Shown: positions 24,534 through 31,620 of the stretch, piece by piece
Position numbering within the stretch: position 1 is the stretch's first letter
Layout: each line of letters opens with the position of its first letter
NCBI GenBank assembly: GCA_934503195.1
Contig: CAKSVM010000030.1
Location: 1-33,411, forward strand
Direction: 5' to 3'
DNA: 33,411 bases
DNA from: an uncultured Eubacteriales bacterium
GTDB lineage: Bacteria; Bacillota; Clostridia; Oscillospirales; CAG-272
Notes under the pieces: generated by a model
Database searches by the model: none
The model's input: the letters and a program-made list of their open reading frames with translations, nothing else
Told to the model about the DNA's origin: nothing
Position numbers and translations under genes: made by a program

Positions 24534-24566
24534 ATACCGGAAAACAAAAAGGAGTGACAAAAAGCC

Positions 24567-25433
24567 ATGCAATGGGTATACGAATCGTTCCGTGACTCAT
24601 ACATATTCCCGCACTGCGAGCGGTCGTTCGCAACGCGTTTTCACGCGCGTCCGATCGGAATACACCTTCACCACAACATCGAGCTTCTTTACATAATCGA
24701 TGGAAGCATTGAACTCAATCTTTACGACACCGACAAGCGCACGCGCGGGATCACGCTTCGCAGGAATGACGTGATGCTCATAAACTGCAATATCCTGCAC
24801 GAAACCTACACGAAGGACAGCGTGGACTATATCCTTGGTCTGATCCCGGCGAACTGCCTGACGCCGCCGCTTCACATAGACGTCGGAAAGACCTATGAAA
24901 AGGCGTATCACGACAAGGAAGGCCTGATTCTGCCGATGCTCGAAAATCTTGATACCTTCTCGTCGCCCGATTACACCGACGCTTTTCAGAGCGTCATCTG
25001 CACGTCTATCGCGAATACCGTGATGGGAATTCTCCTGCCGCGGATTAAGGACTACGCCATCTGCCTTCGCGGCGGCGCGCTGAAATCGGATATCCTGACC
25101 TATGTCTATAAAAACTACCGCAATCCCGAGCTTTCGGCCGACAATATCGCGCAGAATTTCGGCTACTCGAAGCGTTATCTCTCGTCGATCTTCAAGGATA
25201 ACGTCGGCACCGGACTCAAAGGCTACATAACGATGCTGAGAATCAACGACGCGAAGGATCTTCTTTCCCGGACGTCGCAGAGCATCGAGAGCATCGCGTA
25301 CACAGTCGGCTTTGAGTCGAGCCGATCATTCTTCAGAGTCTTTCACAGCGAGACCGGAATCACTCCGGGCGAGTGGCGGGAGAAAAATTCACTGAGAGAC
25401 GAAAACCCGGATAAAAAGCGCGATAGCTATTGA
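24567..25433 (+). CDS. AraC-family transcriptional regulator of the tandem SBP module
   Basis: The product has 288 residues; AAGGAG precedes the ATG. The N-terminal cupin-like sensor domain holds HARPIGIHLHHNIELLYIIDGSIEL (about 26-50, with the His-rich strand common in AraC sugar sensors). The C-terminal double helix-turn-helix, about 185-270, has ELSADNIAQNFGYSKRYLSS and SIAYTVGFESSRSFFRVFH, ending TGITPGEW. It is divergent from the tandem SBPs and followed by the GH42-like gene, whose promoter starts inside this gene's stop codon. It most likely activates the SBPs through the 26-bp element and perhaps the glycosidase. No such element was seen before the glycosidase promoter. Confidence 0.9.
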   Translation: MQWVYESFRDSYIFPHCERSFATRFHARPIGIHLHHNIELLYIIDGSIELNLYDTDKRTRGITLRRNDVMLINCNILHETYTKDSVDYILGLIPANCLTPPLHIDVGKTYEKAYHDKEGLILPMLENLDTFSSPDYTDAFQSVICTSIANTVMGILLPRIKDYAICLRGGALKSDILTYVYKNYRNPELSADNIAQNFGYSKRYLSSIFKDNVGTGLKGYITMLRINDAKDLLSRTSQSIESIAYTVGFESSRSFFRVFHSETGITPGEWREKNSLRDENPDKKRDSY

Positions 25434-25458
25434 CAAAATCGGCGGGTTGTGATATAAT
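25430..25458 (+). promoter_or_regulatory. Consensus promoter overlapping the araC stop codon
   Basis: TTGACA (25430-25435) contains the TGA stop of the araC gene. After a 17-bp spacer ending TGA comes TATAAT (25453-25458). It drives the GH42-like gene at 25492. Confidence 0.85.
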
Positions 25459-25491
25459 TATCAAAACAAATATCGTAGAGAGGTATATGAC

Positions 25492-27582
25492 ATGAAACAA
25501 ACTATCTCGAATGCCCTGAACGCGCCGCGGTTTGAATATGACGGAAAAACGGCCGCGCCGATGCTCTACTGCCTGAGCGATTTCCCGGCCGCCGCGTCGA
25601 ACACGGCCTACGCGCAGAAGAACATAAAGCTCTTCAGGGAAGCCGGAATCAACATCGTCTGCGTCGACACCGGACTCCACATCGGCTGGCACAAGACCCT
25701 TCCGTTCGAACCCGACGCGATGATCGCCGAGATCGGATGCGCGCTTGAGGCGAATCCCGACGCGAAGATTCTCGTGAGACTTCACATGAACCCGCCCTAC
25801 TGGTGGCTCCGCGACAATCCCGATGAGTGCGTCATCTACCGCACGCCCGAGGGCGACGCGCCCGGAATCGACGACGGCGAGCAGGACCGCCTGATCAGGA
25901 ATGATTCAAGCCGACATATGCGAGTCAGCCTCGCGTCCGAAAAATGGCTCTCCGAGGCCTGCGAAAAGCTTGAACTGCTCCTTTCCGCGCTGAAAGGAAC
26001 TCTCGAGGGGAACGCGCTTCTCGGAATCCAGCCGGCCTGCGGAGTCTACGGCGAGTGGCATCAGTGGGGATGCGACGTCTCGCGTCCGATGGAGGAGCGT
26101 TTCAGACGCTATCTCCGTGAAAAATACAGGACCGTCGAGGCTCTGCGCGCCGCTTGGAATGATGATGAAGTTACGTTTGAGACGGCGAATTTCCGCCCCG
26201 AGACCTTCCGTCCGGGCGACGACGGAACCTTCCGCGATCCACAAAAATCGCGCGACACGATGGATTCGCAGGATTCGATCCAGAACACCCCGCCCGAGGC
26301 GATTCTCCGCTTTGCCGACGTGATAAAGAAAAATCTCCCCGACGTGCTTGTCGGAGCCTTCTACGGATATTATCTCGGAACCGGAGGAAACAACATGACG
26401 ATCGGCGGACATTTAAGAGTCGATAAGCTCTACGCCGCCAAAGGCAGAGTCGATTTTCTCTGCGGCCCGTTCTGCTATATGGACAACCGCCTTCCCGAAG
26501 GAGTTCCGATGCAGCGCGGACTTCTGGAATCGTCAAGACTCCGCGGAATGCTCTGGCTAACCGAAATGGATCAGCATCCGACGAGCGTTCCGAGACTCGG
26601 CGGTGATCTCTCAAAGAAGGCCGAGACGATCTCGGTTCTCAGACGGAACGTCCTTCAGCCAATCTTCTCAGGTCAGGGACTCTGGTTCTACGATCACAGA
26701 GTGATTCCGAAATTCCTCGTCGATCATCCCGAGCTCGCCGGGGCGGGAAGCCTTTACCGCAAGACCGGATGGTGGGAGGACGATTATCTGATAGGCGAGA
26801 TAAAGAATCTCAAGGCTCTCGCCGACAAGTTCTGCCTTAACGAGTACAAGCCGGCCGCCGACACGCTGATTGTCTACGACACCGACTCGTATTTCTGCCG
26901 CGCGAAGGTTTTTGATTACGATTACCAGATTCAGGAAGCGGTCGCGAGATGCGGAGTCGTCTTTGACTCGATCTACAGAAAAGAGCTTGGAATCGCCGAG
27001 CTTGACCGCTACAAGTGCGTAATCTTCGCGAACTGCTACCGCCAGACAAAAGCCGAGCGCGAGGAGCTCCGCCGCCTGACAAAGGGTAAGACGCGGATCT
27101 TCCTCTACGCCGAGGGCTTCTGTGACGAGGATTCGCTCTCGGAGAAAAATCTCTCGGAGACGGTCGGAATCAAAGTGAAGCGTTCAGAGGTCGGAAAGAA
27201 GTTCATCGGAAAGGGAATTCTCGAAGGAGCCTCGGCCGGGCTACCGACCGACGCGCTGAATCCATTCTTTGAGGTCGACGATCCCGACGCCGAAATTCTC
27301 GGCACGACCGAGAGCGGAAAGCCGATCGCCGCGATGAAGGTATCCGACGGCACGACCGACGTCTGGTTTGTGACGCCGAAGATAAACCGCGGGCTCATTG
27401 AGCCGATAATAAAGCGTTCGGGCGCGCATATCTGGTGCGATTCGGGCGATCCCATTCTCGCCTGCGGGGGATTCGCGGCGATAAATTCCCCGGCGGGCGG
27501 AAAGCGTGTGATAAACCTTCCCGACGGAAGTACGCGCGAGCTTGAGCTTGAACCGTTCACGACTGAGGTCATCGAATACTGA
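25492..27582 (+). CDS. Clan GH-A glycoside hydrolase, GH42 beta-galactosidase-like
   Basis: The product has 696 residues, as expected for GH42-like enzymes. The N-terminal TIM barrel (about 20-400) has the likely acid/base Glu188 in VYGEWHQWG and the likely nucleophile Glu358 in MLWLTEMDQHP. A Rossmann-like middle domain (about 450-600, DTLIVYDTDSYFC, YKCVIFANCYRQT) resembles the GATase-like trimerisation domain of GH42. A small C-terminal beta domain ends with LPDGSTRELELEPF. No signal peptide is present, so it acts in the cytoplasm on imported sugar. The barrel motifs deviate from textbook GH42 (the usual Asn before the acid/base Glu is replaced by Gly), so the exact family and substrate are open. 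It sits after the AraC gene and across from the tandem SBPs. Confidence 0.75.
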   Translation: MKQTISNALNAPRFEYDGKTAAPMLYCLSDFPAAASNTAYAQKNIKLFREAGINIVCVDTGLHIGWHKTLPFEPDAMIAEIGCALEANPDAKILVRLHMNPPYWWLRDNPDECVIYRTPEGDAPGIDDGEQDRLIRNDSSRHMRVSLASEKWLSEACEKLELLLSALKGTLEGNALLGIQPACGVYGEWHQWGCDVSRPMEERFRRYLREKYRTVEALRAAWNDDEVTFETANFRPETFRPGDDGTFRDPQKSRDTMDSQDSIQNTPPEAILRFADVIKKNLPDVLVGAFYGYYLGTGGNNMTIGGHLRVDKLYAAKGRVDFLCGPFCYMDNRLPEGVPMQRGLLESSRLRGMLWLTEMDQHPTSVPRLGGDLSKKAETISVLRRNVLQPIFSGQGLWFYDHRVIPKFLVDHPELAGAGSLYRKTGWWEDDYLIGEIKNLKALADKFCLNEYKPAADTLIVYDTDSYFCRAKVFDYDYQIQEAVARCGVVFDSIYRKELGIAELDRYKCVIFANCYRQTKAEREELRRLTKGKTRIFLYAEGFCDEDSLSEKNLSETVGIKVKRSEVGKKFIGKGILEGASAGLPTDALNPFFEVDDPDAEILGTTESGKPIAAMKVSDGTTDVWFVTPKINRGLIEPIIKRSGAHIWCDSGDPILACGGFAAINSPAGGKRVINLPDGSTRELELEPFTTEVIEY

Positions 27583-27629
27583 AAAAAATCCCGGGCGGAG
27601 CCTTTGAGGCCTTCCGCCCGGGATTTCTC
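27582..27629. terminator. Bidirectional terminator between the GH42-like gene and the convergent SBP
   Basis: A perfect 14-bp stem (27586-27599 with 27613-27626) has a 13-nt loop. It is followed by seven T on the minus strand and by TTTCTCTTATTT on the plus strand. Confidence 0.85.
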
Positions 27630-29063
27630 TTATTTCATCTCATCGTAAGCCTTCTGAAGCTTTTCGAGACTGTTTTTCACGGCCTCAATGTTCGCCGCGT
27701 AATACGACGCGAGATTTTCGGTCGTTCCGGAATTGAACCCGCCGATGCCTTCAAGATGATTGTTGTGGATAAATCCAAAGTCAAACCGCAGATTTCCGAA
27801 TATCATGTCGAGCATCTCCTCCGAGTCGTTATCGCGCGCGAGCTTGCCTTTCAGCACATTCTCGTAGTAAACCGGGGTAACCTGCTTGTAGCTCTCAGCG
27901 TTGAGTGCTTCTAGAATTATCTCCGAGCGTTCGACGTCGGGCGTGTTTACCGGGATCGCAGAGAGCGTGCAGCCGTAGTTCGACGAGATCCACTCATCCT
28001 TCGTGTCATATTTCGGGGCCGGAATGATTCCGAAGTCAACCTCCGTGCTTCGCATCGCCTCGACCGCCGTCAAAGCGAAGAAGGTGAAGAGCAGATTGTT
28101 CTGATTGAACGGCTTGTAGGCCAGCGTCGTCGTGAAATCGACCGTTCCGTCGCCGCGGTAGAGGTTTGACTCATTGTTGTTGAAGAGCTTGTAGATCATG
28201 TCGTTCACCGCGATATCGCGCTCCGAAAGCGGATTCACGCTGAGTTCGCCGTCCTTGTTCGAGATGAGCGAAAAGCCGAGACTGTAGTAAAGCGCGGCGC
28301 GTGCGTGGCCGTTTATGTAGAGTCCGAAACGGTCGTTTCCGTCAATCCTGCCGTTTCCGTCGACATCCCCGGCGACCGCCTGCCCCATCTCACTCGCCTT
28401 TTCAAGCGTCCATTTGTTCTCCTTGACAAGACTGTATGGATCGTCAAGCCCGAACTGGTTGATCATAGTCTTGTTGAAATAAACAACCTCGGTGTTGCGG
28501 AGAAGATCAAGGCAGAGATACCCGACGCACGTGAAGGATTTTCCGCCGATGCTCGAATTTTCGTTCCACGCCTTGTTCCACCACGGACGGTCGAAATCGA
28601 GATAGTCAAGCGTGTTGAGATCGAGGAAGAATCCCGATGTGTCGAGCCGCCACCAGTAGTCCGGACAGATTATGTCATATCCCTCGTCGTCGGCCATGAC
28701 GCTCGACTCGACCGCCTTTGTGAAGACCGTAACGTCACTTTTCACGTCGTGATAGTTGAGCTTCACGCCGAACCGCTGCTCGACCGTCAGATTCCGTCTG
28801 TAAACCGCGTCGTTCAGCGTGTCTCCGGTCTCCTCCTCGGCCGAGAGATAATACATACGCTCGGTGCGAACGAGAAGCGTAATATCCGCGCCCTCATAGT
28901 CCTTATCCGGAAGATTGTCCGAAAGCGGATCGGCGGTGCTTTCCTCAGCCGTCGTCGTGCCGCTCACTTCGCCCTGTGTGTACCCGCCGCAGGACACCGA
29001 GCCTGCCACCATGCCTGTGAGCATGGCCGCGAGAATAGATGCCGAAACAAACCTTTTTTCCAT
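27630..29063 (-). CDS. Extracellular solute-binding lipoprotein, last gene of an araC-GH-SBP operon
   Basis: The product has 477 residues; AGAGGAG precedes the ATG at 29063. The signal peptide is long and ends in SVSC (Cys25). Family blocks: GDTLNDAVYRRNLTVEQRF, FDRPWWNKAWNENSS, YSLVKENKWTLEKASE, the EF-hand-like loop DVDGNGRIDGNDRFG (about 236-250), DFGIIPAPKYDTKDEW and ARDNDSEEMLDMI. The PK-block ends KDEWISSNYG where other copies have QENY. The gene lies 22 bp after the glycosidase in the same operon, so the bound sugar is probably the substrate of that enzyme. No transporter permease follows. Confidence 0.92.
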   Translation of the reverse strand: MEKRFVSASILAAMLTGMVAGSVSCGGYTQGEVSGTTTAEESTADPLSDNLPDKDYEGADITLLVRTERMYYLSAEEETGDTLNDAVYRRNLTVEQRFGVKLNYHDVKSDVTVFTKAVESSVMADDEGYDIICPDYWWRLDTSGFFLDLNTLDYLDFDRPWWNKAWNENSSIGGKSFTCVGYLCLDLLRNTEVVYFNKTMINQFGLDDPYSLVKENKWTLEKASEMGQAVAGDVDGNGRIDGNDRFGLYINGHARAALYYSLGFSLISNKDGELSVNPLSERDIAVNDMIYKLFNNNESNLYRGDGTVDFTTTLAYKPFNQNNLLFTFFALTAVEAMRSTEVDFGIIPAPKYDTKDEWISSNYGCTLSAIPVNTPDVERSEIILEALNAESYKQVTPVYYENVLKGKLARDNDSEEMLDMIFGNLRFDFGFIHNNHLEGIGGFNSGTTENLASYYAANIEAVKNSLEKLQKAYDEMK

Positions 29064-29085
29064 GTTGATGCTCCTCTTGAGTTAT

Positions 29086-30205
29086 TTATCTTTGCGGCAA
29101 TCCGCCGTAAAGTTTCTTGTCAAGCCCCGACTTGAATCTCGCATCGGCCTTCTCGTTGTAACGCTTTATAAGCTCAATCTCCTTCGGATCGTAGGGTCTC
29201 AGACTCGGACGGAAAAGATCGTGCTGCCATTTTGTCATGTCGTAATCCCTTCCGCCGCCCTTCTCGATCGTCACCCAGATCGCTTCCCACGGCTCGTAGG
29301 TCTGATACTTCCCGGCGACAAAGCCCCAGTTGTAGCTCGCGATCTTGTTGAGATAGAGCAGCGGATAAATCTCGCTCACATTGTTGCGGAAGATCCTGTG
29401 GAGCCACTCAGTGTCAAAAATCGGGCGGTCAATGAGCTTTAGCTGCTCGATGAGTTCGATATTGCTGCCATAGCTTCCGTAATTGTGGAAACTTATCACG
29501 TCCGAAAGCTCGAGTGCGCGCTGTTCTGTCTCGCTCTTCGCGTGTCCGCCCCGTCATTCCGGTCCAGACATCAGCGCAGAGCGGCTGGTCAGGAGCAATA
29601 GTCCAAGCGATCTCGAAAAACTTCTCCATGTGCGGAATACATTTAGTGCCGCGGCTGCCCGGCTCATTGAATATATTCCAGACGATGACACGCGGGTCGT
29701 GTGCGTAGGTCGTGATGATCTCGCGGACGAATTCCTGATATATTAGCGCAGTGTCAGGGTCGTCGAGAATGTGCCAACGCTCGTCATCATAGGGACGGTG
29801 CGGCGACGCTTTGACACCGCCGTGATAGCCGACGTCATAGCTCTGCGGCCCGAGAACCGGCGGCTTGTAGAGCGATTTCGGAACCGAGCAGTCGTTTGCC
29901 AGCACTATCATTGCCGTGATCCCGTGATCGTACATACACGCGAGATACCTGTCAAGCCGCTTCATGAAGCCGTCGTGTTCCTTGTCCCAGACCTCGAACT
30001 CAAGTATCAGCCTGAAAGAGTTGAAGCCGATCGACTCGGCGAGTTCGACCTCGCGTTTTACCGTCTCAAAGCGTTCCTCAAATCCGAATTCCTGCCACTG
30101 GTCAATCCGGTTGGTGCAGTCGCTCGACATGAAATTGCATCCGCGTATCCACGGCCGCTTGTTGTACCAGCTCCACGCCGCTTCCTTAGTCCATTGTCCG
30201 TTCAT
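29086..30205 (-). pseudogene. Clan GH-A glycoside hydrolase (GH5-like), frameshifted
   Basis: The ATG at 30205 follows GGAGGAAAA. The barrel has the acid/base Glu181 in VWNIFNEPGSRG and, after the break, the nucleophile in RPIFDTEWLHR (Glu266 in the restored frame). The first frame runs off after VWTGMTG; the true continuation (GHAKSETEQRALELSDVISF) is one base away. Removing one base from the C4 run at 29549-29552 (G4 on the coding strand) restores a 372-residue protein with no other fault. It has no signal peptide. It overlaps the araC gene by 20 nt and precedes the SBP, forming an operon. Because the single-base change lies in a short homopolymer, a sequencing or assembly error is as likely as a real mutation. 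Exact family and substrate are unknown. Confidence 0.8.
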
Positions 30206-31061
30206 TGTGATTTTCCTCCATGCTTCCCGACCTCAGCTCGGTCGGGGATTTTCCGTAATATTTTCTGAATTCGCGCGTAAAGACGCTCGGCGACGAAAAT
30301 CCGCTCTCAAGCGCGATTTTCAGAATCATGTCGTCGGTGCTCATTATCCGGTTCAGCGCGAAGATCAGCCGAACGCGTCTGAGATATTCGCCGAACGTCA
30401 TGTTCATGCTCGAAGAAAATACCTTGCCGAGATAATTCGGCGAGACTCCAAGCCGCTCCGCCGCCGTCCGGACGGTCATGTGTCCCGCGTAGCCGCGGTT
30501 TATGAGATCGACCGCGGACGCCGCGATCCGGTTTATCGCGCTCGGCGCGGCGCGTGATGATCTCCGGCAGAGCATCACCGACAGCCTTTCGACCATCCCG
30601 GCGAACATCAGCTCCGAAAATCTGTCGCGTTCGAGATATTCGCGCCGGGTTTCGCCGAGAAGACCGCTTATGAATTCGTACCCGCCCGAAAAATCTGCGA
30701 TCAGCGGATCGCTCCCCGAAAGCGCGGTGACTATCTCGCCGTCGAGCATCGCGCTCGTGAACCTGACCGTGCAGACGCTTATCGACTCGCCCTCCGCGAT
30801 TTCATACCGATGCACGTCGGTCGGGCGGACGAGAAACATCATCCCGCGAGAAAGCTCAAAGCGCATACCGTTTATCTCGGTCGCCGCGCGCCCGGCCGTC
30901 ACGAACTCAAGCTCGTAGAAATCGTGATAGTGCAGACGCCGCTTCCACGCGCCGCCCTTTTTGTCAAAGTAATCTATCGAAAACTGCTCGTTCCCCTGCG
31001 AGACGTGCATTATCCCGCCGATGAGTTCGACGTTATATCGGTTTTCAAGTTTTTTCCGCAT
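30186..31061 (-). CDS. AraC-family transcriptional regulator, first gene of an araC-GH-SBP operon
   Basis: The product has 291 residues from the ATG at 31061, preceded by AGGTGAGG; an upstream GTG at 31070 overlaps that site. The N-terminal cupin-like sensor has LHYHDFYELEFVTAGRAATE (about 43-62) and MFLVRPTDVHRYEI, with the His and Glu typical of sugar-sensing AraC proteins. The C-terminal double helix-turn-helix, about 185-275, has MTVRTAAERLGVSPNYLGKV and ILKIALESGFSSPSVFTREF, ending YYGKSPTELR. It has a strong promoter, and its stop lies inside the glycosidase gene (20-nt overlap). It most likely controls its own operon in response to the sugar bound by the SBP. Confidence 0.9.
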   Translation of the reverse strand: MRKKLENRYNVELIGGIMHVSQGNEQFSIDYFDKKGGAWKRRLHYHDFYELEFVTAGRAATEINGMRFELSRGMMFLVRPTDVHRYEIAEGESISVCTVRFTSAMLDGEIVTALSGSDPLIADFSGGYEFISGLLGETRREYLERDRFSELMFAGMVERLSVMLCRRSSRAAPSAINRIAASAVDLINRGYAGHMTVRTAAERLGVSPNYLGKVFSSSMNMTFGEYLRRVRLIFALNRIMSTDDMILKIALESGFSSPSVFTREFRKYYGKSPTELRSGSMEENHNERTMD

Positions 31062-31078
31062 ATTCCTCACCTGTTCTT

Positions 31079-31107
31079 ATTATACAGCATCGGGAAGGTC
31101 AAGTCAA
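31079..31107 (-). promoter_or_regulatory. Promoter of the araC-GH-SBP operon
   Basis: TTGACT (31107 to 31102), a 17-bp spacer and TATAAT (31084 to 31079) on the minus strand, about 18 bp before the start at 31061. Confidence 0.8.
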
Positions 31108-31130
31108 GCGTTTCTTCTTGACAATTTCAA

Positions 31131-31397
31131 CTATTGATTAACATAAAAAATCCCCGGCCGCGCCGGGAAAAATAAATCATCATCCGTTTCAGATCTCAGA
31201 AAGCCCAGCATAGCGCAGAGCTTCGCGAAAGCAGAGGCGAGATCGGCTTCGCGTTCATTGTCAGGGCATCCCGCGCCCGACTCCCACTTACTCACCGCCT
31301 ACCCGGTCAGTCCGAGCGCGGCGGCGAACCGCTCCTGTGTCACGCCCCTGCCGCACCGAAGCTCTTTTATCCTCATTCCGATATTTGTCATGTTCAT
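31131..31397 (-). pseudogene. XRE-family regulator with an in-frame TAG
   Basis: The start at 31397 follows AAAGGAAG. The frame reads 32 residues (MRIKELRCGRGVTQERFAAA and LGLTG), then TAG at 31299-31301, then AVSKWESGAGCPDNE in the same frame to a further TAG at 31131. This is the normal HTH_3 pattern T-Q-E-x-x-A...L-G-x-x-x-x-A-V-S-K-W-E, in which the stop replaces a residue that is often Gln (CAG to TAG fits). The half after the stop soon loses the family pattern and runs through a terminator hairpin, so the gene is short and probably decayed. It has its own promoter. The product could at best be a 32-residue fragment lacking the recognition helix. Confidence 0.8.
31145..31170 (-). terminator. 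Terminator after the XRE gene
   Basis: A stem CCCGGC (31153-31158) with GCCGGG (31162-31167) has a 3-nt loop and is followed by six T on the minus strand. Confidence 0.65.
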
Positions 31398-31415
31398 ACT
31401 TCCTTTTGTGATAAC

Positions 31416-31444
31416 ATTATACCACACCGCGGCAATTCCGTCAA
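31416..31444 (-). promoter_or_regulatory. Promoter of the XRE gene
   Basis: TTGACG (31444 to 31439), a 17-bp spacer ending TGG and TATAAT (31421 to 31416) on the minus strand. Confidence 0.75.
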
Positions 31445-31500
31445 GCGACAGTCTTTTCCGCCCTTCCAACCGGAAGTTGAGAAAAACCGCCGGACGCCAC

Positions 31501-31529
31501 TTGACAGCCGCCCGGAAATATATTATAAT
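31501..31529 (+). promoter_or_regulatory. Consensus promoter of the ECF sigma factor gene
   Basis: TTGACA (31501-31506), a 17-bp spacer and TATAAT (31524-31529). It is a housekeeping-type promoter, divergent from the XRE promoter. The leader would be about 85 nt, with AAAGGA before the ATG at 31621. Confidence 0.85.
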
Positions 31530-31620
31530 AATTATTACAGAATTTTTTCTCACATCCCAACCTTTTCCCGAAAATCCGGCTCTTATAGTTGAAACCTCCG
31601 AAACAGAAAGGACTCAGCAA

